Below are positions 16,038-26,334 of a DNA stretch of 44,195 nucleotides, piece by piece (the stretch's first letter is position 1; each line of letters opens with the position of its first letter). Source of the DNA: Candidatus Kapaibacterium sp. (GTDB taxonomy: Bacteria; Bacteroidota; Ignavibacteria; Kapaibacteriales; UBA4661); contig JANYIG010000069.1 of NCBI GenBank assembly GCA_025358765.1, positions 1 through 44,195 of the forward strand, read 5' to 3'. Under the pieces are notes generated by a model. That model did no database searches and was not told the origin of the DNA. It saw only the letters and a program-made list of their open reading frames with translations. The translations under genes and the position numbers were made by a program.

Positions 16038-17387
16038 ATGAACCTTTACAGTACAACAAATCGCCAACACACAACCACCTTCGCAAACGCTGTCCTGCAA
16101 GGGCTTGCGGACGATGGCGGACTGTATATGCTCGACCATATCAACACATTGCCGACGGAATTTTTTGCTGAACTTGCAACGATGCCTTTTGCAGAAATGT
16201 CCGCGCGCGTGATGGAAGCATGTATCGGCGAAGTATTTCCGTCGGCGGAGGAAAAACAAGCGTTGGCAACCATTGTGCGCGAGGCGGTGAACTTTGATGC
16301 ACCGCTCGTTCGGCTGGACGAGAACACGTCTGTTGTCGAGCTTTTTCACGGACCGACGCTGGCGTTCAAAGACTTCGGTGCACGGTTTATGGCGCGGATA
16401 ATGCGCTATCTGCGTGAGCGCACCGTGAACGACCCGCGCGAACTTACTGTGCTTGTTGCAACCTCTGGCGACACAGGAAGCGCTGTTGCACAGGGCTTTT
16501 TGGGGATTCCGGGCATTCGCGTCGTTATTTTGTATCCGCAAGGCAAAGTCAGCCATGTTCAGGAACAACAACTCACGACGATGGGTGCAAACGTGTCGGC
16601 AATAGAGGTGCAAGGTACGTTCGACGATTGCCAAGCACTCGTCAAACAAGCATTTCAAGACGCAGAATTGAACAAGGTTGTGGCTCTTACGTCGGCAAAC
16701 TCGATCAATATCGCTCGGTTGCTACCGCAAGCGCTTTATTACTTCCGCGCTTATGCACAACTTCTTGCCGAAGGACGAAATAATCAAGCGCCGATATTTT
16801 GCACACCAAGCGGAAATTTTGGCAATCTTACCGCCGGAATGTTTGCCAAGCGAATGGGATTGCCCGTAAGCCGCTTCGTGGCTGGTGTGAATCGTAATGA
16901 CACAATGCCGCTCTATTTGCAAAGCGGCGAATATCATGCAAAACCTTCCGTCTCAACGCCCTCAAATGCAATGGATGTAGGCAATCCGAGCAATTTTGCA
17001 CGAGTGAGTGAGCTTTACGGCGGCAGTGTGGAAGCGCTTCGCAAGGATTTATGGAGTGTAAGTATTTCTGACGAAGAAACGTTAGAAACATTGGCAGAAG
17101 TCCACAAAGCGCACGGTTACGTAATGTGTCCGCACACTGCCGTTGGTTATGCCGCACTCAAGCGTTATCGGGCTACAATGTCAGCTGACGAACGAGCAAA
17201 TAGACAAGGCATTATTTTTGCAACGGCGCATCCGGCAAAGTTTGGCGACATTGTGGAACCAGCGCTTGGCATCAACGTTGAAATTCCATCACGTTTGCAA
17301 GAATATTTGAATAAGGAAAAACAAGCGCTTGTGATTCCGCACGACTACGCACGGCTCAAGACGTATTTGCTTGAAACGGCCCGATAA
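16038..17387 (+). CDS. thrC: Threonine synthase
   Basis: 449 residues from the ATG at 16038 (MNLYSTTNRQHTTTFANAVLQGLADDGGLYML). The in-frame ATG at 16011 would add nine residues encoded wholly by repeat DNA. The PLP lysine lies in GPTLAFKDFGARFM, the phosphate-binding loop region in VATSGDTGSAVA, and PHTAVGYAAL and ATAHPAKFGDIVEPAL are further family blocks. It is a fold type II PLP enzyme converting O-phosphohomoserine to threonine. thrB is upstream, but the inserted cassette lies between. A T-run with a weak hairpin follows. Confidence 0.95.
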   Translation: MNLYSTTNRQHTTTFANAVLQGLADDGGLYMLDHINTLPTEFFAELATMPFAEMSARVMEACIGEVFPSAEEKQALATIVREAVNFDAPLVRLDENTSVVELFHGPTLAFKDFGARFMARIMRYLRERTVNDPRELTVLVATSGDTGSAVAQGFLGIPGIRVVILYPQGKVSHVQEQQLTTMGANVSAIEVQGTFDDCQALVKQAFQDAELNKVVALTSANSINIARLLPQALYYFRAYAQLLAEGRNNQAPIFCTPSGNFGNLTAGMFAKRMGLPVSRFVAGVNRNDTMPLYLQSGEYHAKPSVSTPSNAMDVGNPSNFARVSELYGGSVEALRKDLWSVSISDEETLETLAEVHKAHGYVMCPHTAVGYAALKRYRATMSADERANRQGIIFATAHPAKFGDIVEPALGINVEIPSRLQEYLNKEKQALVIPHDYARLKTYLLETAR

Positions 17388-17410
17388 AAACATCCAACAA
17401 GAGCCGCAGA

Positions 17411-17432
17411 AGCAGACTGCTGTTTTTTTTTT
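17411..17432 (+). terminator. Possible weak terminator after thrC
   Basis: AGCAG and CTGCT around 17411-17421 form a short palindrome followed directly by TG and ten T. The stem is only 4-5 bp, so this is a low-confidence call based mainly on the T-run. Confidence 0.35.
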
Positions 17433-17488
17433 CGCGAACACGGCAACGAACTCTCTCCACACACCAACATTCACAAAAGGACAAACGA

Positions 17489-19963
17489 ATGAAGCGATGT
17501 AGTTTTTTCGACCTTCATAGCGTTGGGAAAACGAATTCAGAAGCAGTTCTGAGATTTGTTGTGAAAAGCCTTGCCTATCTGTTGCTCTGCGGCATACCAG
17601 TGCAAGCGATTCAAGTTTGTGCTCAAGAACTTGGTACAATCAAAGGGAGTATTACGGACAATAATACACCGGTTCCATCAGCAAACGTGGTTGTTTATGC
17701 GGCGCAAGGCGGTAAATTCGTCAAAGGGGTCATCACGAATACGGCGGGTGTGTTTACAATTTCTAATCTTGTGTTTGGGCGATATATTCTTAAAGTACGA
17801 AGATTGGGATACAAGGAATACCAAGCGGAATGTACGCTGAACGATGCAACGCCGACCGTAAATCTCAAAACCATTATCCTTCAAAGTGATACAAAAATTC
17901 TTGATGGCGTGGAGGTTACGGCTAATAAAGAAGTTGTCATCAAGACAGCGCAAGGTTTTGTGATGAATGCCGATGCCGCAATCACCCAGCAAGGCGGCAC
18001 GGCAACTGATATCCTTCGCAATATGCCGACGGTAGCCGTAGATGCCGAAGGTGCTGTTACCATACGCGGCAAAGCGCCGCTTATCCTCATTAACGGGCGC
18101 AATTCAAGTGTGGTAAATTTGGATAATATCCCCGCAAGCAGCATCGAAAGCCTTGAAATTATCAATAATCCAACTGCACAGTATGATGCCGATTCTGAAG
18201 CGGGCATTATCAACATTCGGCTGAAAAAAGGCGACCTTGATAATTTGAATATTGCGGCTGCTTTAGGCGGCGGATGGGGCGCAAAAGGGCGTGTAAACAG
18301 CTCCGTTCTGGCTAATTACAAGACAAATGACTGGAATATTGGTTTGGCATATGATAATCGCTTTGCTGGACGAATACGGATCGTCAACGGCGACCGCGTG
18401 AATACTGACTCGCCAGATGAATATTCCCTCACACAACATCGCTCCGATAATCGTTTGGAGTTGAATCAAAATTTGCGCCTAACCTTCGATTATACATTGA
18501 GTACACGAGACGTATTCAGCGTGGAAATTTTGGGCGCACTCAATGGGCAGGACAACGACGAGACACTCCTGAACACATTCCGAAATCAGCAAAACGTGTT
18601 TCAATCCCAGACTTCGCGCCGTTCAGTGGAAATTCTTCGTGGTGCCGTTATCGAAGGGGTAGTCAGCTACGCAAAAAAGTTTGATAAGAACAACCAGCAG
18701 CTTACGTTCTCACTTTCCTCGTCGTTGAACGACGAGCGCGAAAACACGGACATCACCAATCAAAGCCTGACCGCTGTCGGTGAAAATCTTGGCTTGCCCT
18801 TTTTACAGCGCACCCACAATTATCAAAACACCACCGTTACAAATTTTAAGGTGGATTACACCCACCCCGTCACGGAAAACGCGCATATAGAAACGGGATA
18901 CAAAGGGATTGTGCGGCTTTTGACCAACGATTTCCTTACGGCAGATAATATCAACAATACATATATTCCCAGAGCCAGCCTTACCACAATGTTCTCGTTT
19001 CAGGAACAAATTCATGCGGTGTATGCGCTGTATTCCATGAATGTAGGCGAAAAAACCGCTTCACATTGGAATATTAATGCAGGCGTACGTGGTGAGTATG
19101 CGTGGAATGAAGGCAGTTCGCAGGATAAAAGCATTTCGTTTTTTCGACCGTATTGGAATATCTTTCCCAGCCTGAATTGCACGTATTACGTAAACAGGAG
19201 CGAGTTTTGGAAACTAAGTTATAGTTATCGCATCAATCGCCCGAGTTTGGGACAGTTGAACCCATTTATTGATATTACCGATTCGCTCAATCAAGCAAGC
19301 GGCAATCCGAATTTGCTGCCGGAGCTTGTTCATTCCGTGGAAGCCGGATACAGCCGTGATTGGGAGGCAGCATCGGTATCAGCGTCCGTATTTTACCGTT
19401 ACGCCACGAATGCCATTCGCCGCTATACTGTGTTGCTCGACAATAATGTGGCCCTTTCACGTCCTACCAATTTTGGCAATGCCATAACGTACGGTGTGGA
19501 GTCAATTGCAAGCCTTTATCCAACAAAGTTTTGGACGGCAAATGCAAGTTTTTCCCTTTTTAAGCAAACGATTGACGGGAATAGCCTACAAGAAGGGCTT
19601 GGCAATAGCGTTCTTACGTGGTATGCAAAAATTGTCAATACCTTGACGATTTGGGAAAATGCAAGTTTGCAAGTTATCGGTAACTACAACGCTCCGACCG
19701 CCATACCACAAGGTACACGGGTTGCGATTTACAATGTGGATGCCGGATTCCAGCAAAAAATCTTTGAAGGAAAAGGGCGTATTGGTCTTATTGTCACCGA
19801 TATTTTTAATACGCAATCAAATGGCTATGTTCTTGCTGGGGATAATTTTTCCTACAGTCGTATTGCAAAGGTTGATACCAGAGCTGTGCAGCTTACGTTT
19901 GCCTTCACGTTTGGCGCAACCTTCAAAGAAAAGTTGATGGAAAACCAATTTAACAATGAATAA
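17489..19963 (+). CDS. TonB-dependent receptor-like outer-membrane barrel
   Basis: 824 residues. A hydrophobic export segment (about 29-46) is followed by a carboxypeptidase-regulatory-like beta-sandwich (GTIKGSITDNNTPVPSANVVVY to GRYILKVRRLGYKEY, about 50-115). A plug domain follows (GTATDILRNMPTVAVDAEGAVTIRGKAPLILINGR, about 170-255), then a long barrel of the OMP_b-brl_3 type ending in aromatic strands. Such receptors import large substrates using TonB energy or act as related barrels. No SusD partner and no nearby regulator indicate the substrate. A modest ribosome site (AAAAGGA, 17475-17481) precedes the ATG by 7 bases. The last residues MENQFNNE extend past the final strand. Confidence 0.9.
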   Translation: MKRCSFFDLHSVGKTNSEAVLRFVVKSLAYLLLCGIPVQAIQVCAQELGTIKGSITDNNTPVPSANVVVYAAQGGKFVKGVITNTAGVFTISNLVFGRYILKVRRLGYKEYQAECTLNDATPTVNLKTIILQSDTKILDGVEVTANKEVVIKTAQGFVMNADAAITQQGGTATDILRNMPTVAVDAEGAVTIRGKAPLILINGRNSSVVNLDNIPASSIESLEIINNPTAQYDADSEAGIINIRLKKGDLDNLNIAAALGGGWGAKGRVNSSVLANYKTNDWNIGLAYDNRFAGRIRIVNGDRVNTDSPDEYSLTQHRSDNRLELNQNLRLTFDYTLSTRDVFSVEILGALNGQDNDETLLNTFRNQQNVFQSQTSRRSVEILRGAVIEGVVSYAKKFDKNNQQLTFSLSSSLNDERENTDITNQSLTAVGENLGLPFLQRTHNYQNTTVTNFKVDYTHPVTENAHIETGYKGIVRLLTNDFLTADNINNTYIPRASLTTMFSFQEQIHAVYALYSMNVGEKTASHWNINAGVRGEYAWNEGSSQDKSISFFRPYWNIFPSLNCTYYVNRSEFWKLSYSYRINRPSLGQLNPFIDITDSLNQASGNPNLLPELVHSVEAGYSRDWEAASVSASVFYRYATNAIRRYTVLLDNNVALSRPTNFGNAITYGVESIASLYPTKFWTANASFSLFKQTIDGNSLQEGLGNSVLTWYAKIVNTLTIWENASLQVIGNYNAPTAIPQGTRVAIYNVDAGFQQKIFEGKGRIGLIVTDIFNTQSNGYVLAGDNFSYSRIAKVDTRAVQLTFAFTFGATFKEKLMENQFNNE

Positions 19964-20002
19964 CGCAAGCCCATTTTTTTCGTCACAACTACTCGTATCA
20001 TC

Positions 20003-20734
20003 ATGAACCGTCGTCATTTTCTTGCCGCAAGCGCTGCTACAGCAACGCTCGCACCGCTTGGCACAAACGCTTTTGCCGAACCGTTTTTGGTGGATGGGTT
20101 GGACAAGCTCACCGACGAAAAAGGTGTCTATATTTTGCCGCCGTTACCCTACGCGCAAGACGCATTGGAGCCGCAGATGGATGCGGAAACGGTAGGATTG
20201 CATCATCAATTTCATCATGGTGGCGCAGTGAAAGGCTTGAATAAAGATATGGAGAAAATCAAGCTGGCAAGCGAAAGCGGGAATTTGGAGGGTGTAGATT
20301 ATTGGGTGAAAAAGTCGGCGCTTCATGCGTCGAGCCACATTTTGCACAGTATTTTTTGGACGAACCTTGCTCCAAGCGGCAAAGGTGGCGGTGGCGAACC
20401 CAAAGGCGAGTTGCTCAAAAGCATTCAAACGGAGTTTGGCAGTTTTGACAAATTTAAGGCGCTCATAGCCCGCGTGAGTAGTGATGTGGACGGCAATGGT
20501 TGGGGTATTTTGGCGTGGCATCCGATGACGAAAAAACTCATCGTGCTGCAATGCGAAAACCACGAAAAACTTACGCAATGGGGTGCTGTGCCGCTTCTGG
20601 TGATTGATGTATGGGAACATGCGTATTACTTAAAATATCGCAATCGCCGCACAGAATTTGTGGAAGCATTTTTTAAGATTGTGAATTGGGAGAATGTGGC
20701 ACTACGGCTTGATGCGGCAAGATTTGTGAAATAA
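20003..20734 (+). CDS. Exported Fe/Mn superoxide dismutase
   Basis: 243 residues. The N-terminus NRRHFLAASAATATLAPLGTNAFA has a twin-arginine motif (RRHFL) and an Ala-rich segment, suggesting Tat export of the folded metalloprotein. Mature SOD domain: PPLPYAQDALEPQMDAETVGLHHQFHHGG with the first His ligand, SALHASSHILHSIFW with the second His, and LLVIDVWEHAYYLKY with the Asp and His ligands. It dismutates superoxide in the periplasm. GGAVKGLN replaces the common AAYVNNLN after the first helix, as in other exported members. Whether it uses Fe or Mn is not decided by these motifs. It is 39 bp after the TonB receptor. Confidence 0.9.
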   Translation: MNRRHFLAASAATATLAPLGTNAFAEPFLVDGLDKLTDEKGVYILPPLPYAQDALEPQMDAETVGLHHQFHHGGAVKGLNKDMEKIKLASESGNLEGVDYWVKKSALHASSHILHSIFWTNLAPSGKGGGGEPKGELLKSIQTEFGSFDKFKALIARVSSDVDGNGWGILAWHPMTKKLIVLQCENHEKLTQWGAVPLLVIDVWEHAYYLKYRNRRTEFVEAFFKIVNWENVALRLDAARFVK

Positions 20735-20789
20735 TACTCTTCCATTACCTGTTGCCTCCACACTTTGAGTGGGAATGATTTTTTCTTTT

Positions 20790-23057
20790 ATGAAATATAC
20801 CCTACGAGTTATAGTGATGATTTTTTGCGCTGTAACTACACAACTTTCAGCGCAAGATATTTTCCCGCCGCCAGCTACCAAACGCGCCATGCAAGCGCGA
20901 CGCACAACCTCCAAGCCTATTATTGACGGACTTCTGAACGAGAGTGCATGGCAGCAAACACCTACCACACGTGGTTTTACCATCGTAGAACCGCGCCAAG
21001 GCGATTCGACCCAGTTCGATACGGATGTAAAAATATTGTTCGACGATGATTATCTCTATATCGGCGCATTTTGCCGCGATACGGTCGGTTGGGCGGGCGT
21101 TCGTGTGCCGGATTTGCGCCGTGATTTCGATTATTTCACCAACGATTTTTTCGGTGTTCATTTCGACACATTCCTCGACGAGCGCAATGCACAAGCGTTT
21201 CAGGTCAATCCCTACGGTGCACAGCGCGATTTATTGGGTTTTGACGACACGTTTTTCGACCGCGACTGGGATGGCGTTTGGCGTGCCCGCACCAATGTCA
21301 CAGACTCCGGCTGGACGGCGGAAATTGCGATTCCGTGGTCAACACTCCGCTATCCGCGAGTGGAGCAGCCTGCAAACAATCTTCAGCCACGAGCAACGAC
21401 GGCGAATCTTTGGGGAATTAACTTTATGCGCGTGATTCGCCGCCATAATATTTTCACCGGCTGGTCACTCTGGCCCCGCGCCTACAGTGCAAACCGAATG
21501 CCCTACGCAGGGCGCGTGGAGGGTATTGAACCGCCGCCGCCGTCGGTGAATCTTCGGGTGCAGCCCTACATCGTTACGCGCTATGTTGATTCCCACGTGC
21601 AGGGCGAACGCGACCAAAAAGGTTGGGAATTTCATCCGGGCGGCGAGGTAAAATGGGCGGTTACGCCGAATACGATTCTTGATGTGACCGTCAACACAGA
21701 TTTTGCTCAAGCGGATGCCGACCGTCAAGTGGTGAATTTAAGCCGTTTTTCTGTGTTTTTCCCGGAACGACGGCAATTTTTTTTAGAGAGCGCGAGCCTT
21801 TTCAACACCGACAACCGCATGTTCTCGCCGTTCTTCAGCCGTCGTATAGGATTGGATGTGAACAATAATCCTCTTGCGCTTGATGCCGGCTTGCGGCTCG
21901 TTCATCGCACGGCAGACCGCGCTGCGGGCGGTCTGGTGATTCGCCAGCGCGGTAACGACACGACTGCTTCTAGCACATTCCTCGTAGCGCGGTATGCTCA
22001 AAACGTGGGCGACGGGCATCGTATCGGCGCAATGGTGACAACGCGCTTCGACGACGCTTCCCCGCTTGCCACATCAGCACTGAATGTGGTGGGCGTTCTG
22101 GACGCATTCTACCGCGTGGGTCAGGATGCCTGGTTGCGCGGCGTGGTGAGCGGCTCGTTCGACAAACGCAGCACAGACTCGTCTGCATCCGGCTTAGCAG
22201 CGTACTTCACCGCCAACTACCAATCGAACACGACGTACCTGAGTTTGGAGGAGGTGTATGTCTCAAAAACGTATTATCCCGCAACGGGTTTCGTAGCGCG
22301 GAACGACCTTATCCGCACCAATCCTGAGTTTGAGCTTGATTTACGACCTTCGTGGAAACCAGACGGCATCCGCTCACTCAAACCCAGTATGTTTTTCGAG
22401 ATGTATCACAGCACGGTTGATTTGGCATTCCAAGAAGCACACTGGCGCATCAATCCGTGCAGCCTCTTGTTCGAGAGTGGTAGTAGTATTGAGGCGTTTG
22501 CGGAATTCAACTGGCAAAATATCAAGCCCATAGATGAGTTCGACCTTCTACCGGAACTCACCATTCATCGGGGTGCCTATCACTACGCCACGTTCACTGT
22601 TCGCGGCTCCACCGACCAAAGTGAGCCGTTGAGCGGAGCAGTACGCGCCGGAGCTGGTGGATACTACGATGGCAGCATTCGCACGGTGACGGTTTCGGGT
22701 CGAGCGGCTCCTATCCCGCAGGTCGCATTCACGCTTAATTACGAGTGGGATAACTTCCGCAATGTCAGCGCCGTTCCAGAACGTACATCCCACCTTGCTT
22801 CGGCGGAATTACGATTGGCACTCAACCCTCGTTTGCAATTCGTCGGGTTTTATCAGTACAACACTGCCGCCGAACGTACCTCGCTAAACATGCGCTTTTC
22901 GTGGGAATTTGAGCCGCTTTCGTTCGTGTATCTCGTGTTCAACGACGGACGCACGTTTCCGACGGAAGGCTCTGGTCTGCTCCCACGCTTGCAGTATGCC
23001 ACGCAGTACAAACAAACAGAGGCTATCTTCAAAATTAGCTATTTGCGCCAACTCTGA
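20790..23057 (+). CDS. CBM9-like / DUF5916 exported protein
   Basis: 755 residues from the ATG at 20790 (MKYTLRVIVMIFCAVTTQLSAQ, signal peptide), preferred over the upstream GTG at 20769 and ATG at 20775. Residues about 30-200 form a carbohydrate-binding family 9-like beta-sandwich (PIIDGLLNESAWQQTP, DVKILFDDDYLYIGAFCRDT, DFFGVHFDTFLDERNA, GWTAEIAIPWSTLRYP). The remaining 550 residues are the DUF5916 region with NTDFAQADADRQVVNLSRFSVFFPERRQFFLE and many amphipathic strands, probably an outer-membrane barrel. Function is unknown; such proteins are common in Bacteroidota. The permease gene follows after 12 bp. Confidence 0.85.
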   Translation: MKYTLRVIVMIFCAVTTQLSAQDIFPPPATKRAMQARRTTSKPIIDGLLNESAWQQTPTTRGFTIVEPRQGDSTQFDTDVKILFDDDYLYIGAFCRDTVGWAGVRVPDLRRDFDYFTNDFFGVHFDTFLDERNAQAFQVNPYGAQRDLLGFDDTFFDRDWDGVWRARTNVTDSGWTAEIAIPWSTLRYPRVEQPANNLQPRATTANLWGINFMRVIRRHNIFTGWSLWPRAYSANRMPYAGRVEGIEPPPPSVNLRVQPYIVTRYVDSHVQGERDQKGWEFHPGGEVKWAVTPNTILDVTVNTDFAQADADRQVVNLSRFSVFFPERRQFFLESASLFNTDNRMFSPFFSRRIGLDVNNNPLALDAGLRLVHRTADRAAGGLVIRQRGNDTTASSTFLVARYAQNVGDGHRIGAMVTTRFDDASPLATSALNVVGVLDAFYRVGQDAWLRGVVSGSFDKRSTDSSASGLAAYFTANYQSNTTYLSLEEVYVSKTYYPATGFVARNDLIRTNPEFELDLRPSWKPDGIRSLKPSMFFEMYHSTVDLAFQEAHWRINPCSLLFESGSSIEAFAEFNWQNIKPIDEFDLLPELTIHRGAYHYATFTVRGSTDQSEPLSGAVRAGAGGYYDGSIRTVTVSGRAAPIPQVAFTLNYEWDNFRNVSAVPERTSHLASAELRLALNPRLQFVGFYQYNTAAERTSLNMRFSWEFEPLSFVYLVFNDGRTFPTEGSGLLPRLQYATQYKQTEAIFKISYLRQL

Positions 23058-23069
23058 ATTAACACCAGT

Positions 23070-24137
23070 ATGAATACATCTGCACTCCTTCAGCAGCAGC
23101 GCGAACGCAAACTCCGCGAACGAACAAAAACTGTCTGGAAGGCGCTTGCAGTCGACATCTTTTTGGGTTGTTACGTCATCATTCTCATCCATCGGATGTT
23201 ATGGTATAGTGTTGTTTGGGATACAGCTCCACCAGCGTTTTCTGTGGTTTGGTATGTCTTTTATGGCGGAGTGGGCGTAGCGCTTGGATTGACGATGAAC
23301 ATGCTTCACGCCTCGCCCGGACGGAAAATCTTTGGGCTAATTGAACAAGAATCGCCTACTTGGAAACACGCAGCCGCCCTGCATTCGTTATGGATTATTG
23401 GGCTGCTCACCGTTATTACTGGGTGGATTCTGACAAAAATCTCTCTTGTTGACCTCTTTGCCAAACAAGGCATGGACGGTGCCGGACGGATTTTTACCGC
23501 GTTGTTTACTCCAGAATTTTCTATTTTTGGCGATGTCGTGTTTGCAACCATCGAAACCATCTACCTCGCTTTGATGGCAACGCTCGTAGCACTTCCAGCC
23601 TCGTTTGTTTTAAGTTTTTTCTGTGCCCGCAATATCGTTCGTTCGCACAAAGGGCTGCGAATACTCTACGCTATACTCCGCTTTGTGGCAAACCTCACAC
23701 GCTCGATTGAGCCGCTTATCTGGGCGATTGTGTTTTCGGTTTGGGTCGGGATTGGTCCGTTTGCGGGAATGCTTGCGCTTTCGGTTCATACGATAGCGTC
23801 GCTTGTGAAGCAATATTCGGAACAAATTGAGGACATCGAAGTGGGAACTGTCGAGGCAATCGAAACCACCGGAGCCGCGCCGTTACAAGTGGTCTGGTAC
23901 GCAGTTGTACCCCAAATTATCTTGCCATTTCTCAGCATTACGATTTACCGTTGGGACATCAACGTTCGCATGGCAACGGTGATCGGGCTTGTGGGCGGTG
24001 GTGGCATCGGGACGCTGCTGGTACAATATCAGGGTTTGGCGCGGTGGCACGAAGTGGGTTTGATTGTGCTGGTCGTTGCCGCTGTCGTGTGGGTGATGGA
24101 TTATCTAACCGCAAAAATTCGGGATGCGATTCGGTAA
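23070..24137 (+). CDS. phnE: PhnE-type ABC transporter permease, orphan
   Basis: 355 residues. The N-terminal 130 residues add three to four hydrophobic segments not typical of short PhnE. The core from about residue 150 has FGDVVFATIETIYLALMATL, SIEPLIWAIVFSVWVGIGPFAGMLAL and the EAA loop EVGTVEAIETTGAAPLQVVWYAVVPQI, which docks on the ATPase, then VGGGGIGTLLVQ. PhnE permeases move phosphonates or phosphite with PhnC and PhnD. Neither partner is in this window, so partners must be encoded elsewhere or the protein has a different use. It is 12 bp after the DUF5916 gene and converges with the PBP gene. Confidence 0.85.
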   Translation: MNTSALLQQQRERKLRERTKTVWKALAVDIFLGCYVIILIHRMLWYSVVWDTAPPAFSVVWYVFYGGVGVALGLTMNMLHASPGRKIFGLIEQESPTWKHAAALHSLWIIGLLTVITGWILTKISLVDLFAKQGMDGAGRIFTALFTPEFSIFGDVVFATIETIYLALMATLVALPASFVLSFFCARNIVRSHKGLRILYAILRFVANLTRSIEPLIWAIVFSVWVGIGPFAGMLALSVHTIASLVKQYSEQIEDIEVGTVEAIETTGAAPLQVVWYAVVPQIILPFLSITIYRWDINVRMATVIGLVGGGGIGTLLVQYQGLARWHEVGLIVLVVAAVVWVMDYLTAKIRDAIR

Positions 24138-24164
24138 AAACTATCACGTATTGCATTGCTCTCA

Positions 24165-26324
24165 TCACTGTCCGCCTGCCGTAGAATCTGGCTTCTCGGG
24201 TTTTGCGATTTGTTGATTTTCCATAGGCGCGTTTTCAATAGCATTGTCCGGCACTGTGCCTTCGTCAGGCGTAAAATCTGTGTTGAACCGCATACTCGAT
24301 TTGTAACGCAACAGCGGGTCTTTATAAACTTTTGCCATGAACCGCGCCCAAATAGGCGCTGCAGCCGTGCCGCCTTGCCCATACCAACCCGTAAATTTCA
24401 CACGGTGATCGTCGAAACCAATCCACACACCAGCACTCAGTTGTGGCGTAAATCCTACAAACCACGCATCAGCAAAATCATTCGTCGTACCCGTTTTTCC
24501 TGCTGCTTCGTAAGGAAACCAGCGCCGCACACGTGCTGCCGTACCACTATTCACTACGTTCCGCATCATACCGACCATTTCTCGTGCCACACGAGGCTTC
24601 AACACATCGGTGATGTTTGCCGTTACTTTCGTGCGGTCGTACAAAACATTGCCAAATCGGTCTTCAATCCGCGCAATCGCAAACGGTTCCATGAACAATC
24701 CTTGGTTGGCAAAAATACTGTACGATGCCGTTAATTCAAGCGGCGTAACCTCTTCCGACCCAAGCGCAATCGAAAATACTGCCTCAAGCTCAGATTTGAT
24801 ACCTGCTTTATGAGCAAGTTTAATCACGTCGCCTGGGCGAACATGTTCGGTGATAAGTCGTGCAGCAACGGCATTCACCGAAAATTTCAGCGCTGATGCC
24901 AATGGTATTGGTCCTTCTTCTTTTTGCCCTGCAATATCCCACGTTTTGCCCGCAGGAAGGGTGTAGGAAAAATCCCCACCTTCAATTTCCGTTTGCGATG
25001 TAAGCCCATTGTTGAGCGCACAAGCATAGACAAACGGCTTGAACGCTGAACCCGGTTGCCGCTTAATCTGCGAAACATGATTGAGTGAATACCGTGCTTG
25101 TTTGCCAAACACCGCCGAACCGACCATTGCTTTGATTTCACCCGTCGAATGATCAATCACCACAAATCCCGTTTGAACACGCGTTTCCTCCATTTTTACT
25201 GAATCCACAAACGCTGAACTGCTACGCAGTCGGTTTGCGATTCTTTTGCGGTCTGCCTCACTGTCGGCATTCATATACTCAGGACGCTCCTTGATGGACT
25301 TTTCTATCACCTCCGCCAACAGCTGTTGTTTGCCGTCCCAGCGCCACGCTTTGGTAAAATCTTTTTGAAACGTCAATAAATGCTCTTGCACCGATTGATT
25401 CGCGTAATCTTGCATCCGCGCGTTCAGCGTTGTGTGAATAATCAAGCCGTCGCGGTAGAGGTCGCGCCCACGCAAGCGAGGATCGTCCTGGAGTTGTTGG
25501 CGAATCATTTCCACAAAATGTGGTGCAATACTCCGCCCTTGCACACTTTCTTCCACAGTGGAGAATCGCGTAACGGTGTTGCGAGCAACATCGCACTGTG
25601 CGCCGTTGATATAGCCTACGTCACGCATAGCAGCCAGCACCACGTTTCGGCGTATGGTAGCGGCCTTGTAATTCCGTTCGTACCGAGCAGGGCTTTGCAC
25701 AACACCCGCTAAAAAAGCACATTCATCTAAAGTAAGTTGACGCGGAAGTTTGCCAAAATACACTTGTGATGCCACCTGCAAGCCCGATGCACCTTTACCA
25801 AAATACATTTCGTTGGTGTAAAGCTCCAATATCTCCCGTTTCGTGTGCGTCCGCTCAATTTCAAGCGCCGTGAAAGCCTCTTTTACCTTTCGACTTAAAA
25901 CCTGTTTATGCGTAAGGTAAAGATTACGAGCAAGCTGCTGTGTGAGTGTTGATGCGCCTTCGCGGGTACGGAATGCAATGACGTTTTTGATCACCGCCTT
26001 AAAAATCCGTGTGACATGAATGCCCCAGTGGTTGAAAAATTCACGGTCTTCGGTAGCAATGAGCGCGTTCACAAAATCACGTGGAATACTGTCGAATGGC
26101 ATGTATTCGCGGCGTTTTACGTAAAATTGGTCGAGTACCTCGCCGTCAGCGCTCACTATTCTTGTGGCAAGTTCTTGCCTCGGGTTTTCCAACTCCTCTA
26201 ACGACGGCAAACCCTCAGAAATAACGAATGCTGTGTAAATGACGACCAGAAAGCCCGGCACAACAACCAGCGCAATCATGAAAAAAAAGACATTACGTGG
26301 TGTTGCGTGCTGTTTCCAACTCAT
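24165..26324 (-). CDS. Penicillin-binding protein 1A-type bifunctional enzyme
   Basis: 719 residues with one N-terminal membrane anchor (VFFFMIALVVVPGFLVVIYTAFVI). The GT51 glycosyltransferase domain has ATEDREFFNHWGIHVTRI (catalytic Glu) and EGASTLTQQLARNLYL (about 90-140). The transpeptidase domain has SAFKPFVYA (SxxK), SVNAVAARL (SxN) and GKTGTTNDFADAWFVG (KTG). It polymerises and crosslinks peptidoglycan at the outer face of the inner membrane. It lies 29 bp downstream of the YfhO-like gene on the same strand, with heptad repeats in that gap. The C-terminal 50 residues are polar. Confidence 0.94.
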   Translation of the reverse strand: MSWKQHATPRNVFFFMIALVVVPGFLVVIYTAFVISEGLPSLEELENPRQELATRIVSADGEVLDQFYVKRREYMPFDSIPRDFVNALIATEDREFFNHWGIHVTRIFKAVIKNVIAFRTREGASTLTQQLARNLYLTHKQVLSRKVKEAFTALEIERTHTKREILELYTNEMYFGKGASGLQVASQVYFGKLPRQLTLDECAFLAGVVQSPARYERNYKAATIRRNVVLAAMRDVGYINGAQCDVARNTVTRFSTVEESVQGRSIAPHFVEMIRQQLQDDPRLRGRDLYRDGLIIHTTLNARMQDYANQSVQEHLLTFQKDFTKAWRWDGKQQLLAEVIEKSIKERPEYMNADSEADRKRIANRLRSSSAFVDSVKMEETRVQTGFVVIDHSTGEIKAMVGSAVFGKQARYSLNHVSQIKRQPGSAFKPFVYACALNNGLTSQTEIEGGDFSYTLPAGKTWDIAGQKEEGPIPLASALKFSVNAVAARLITEHVRPGDVIKLAHKAGIKSELEAVFSIALGSEEVTPLELTASYSIFANQGLFMEPFAIARIEDRFGNVLYDRTKVTANITDVLKPRVAREMVGMMRNVVNSGTAARVRRWFPYEAAGKTGTTNDFADAWFVGFTPQLSAGVWIGFDDHRVKFTGWYGQGGTAAAPIWARFMAKVYKDPLLRYKSSMRFNTDFTPDEGTVPDNAIENAPMENQQIAKPEKPDSTAGGQ

Positions 26325-26334
26325 AGCAGATGGT

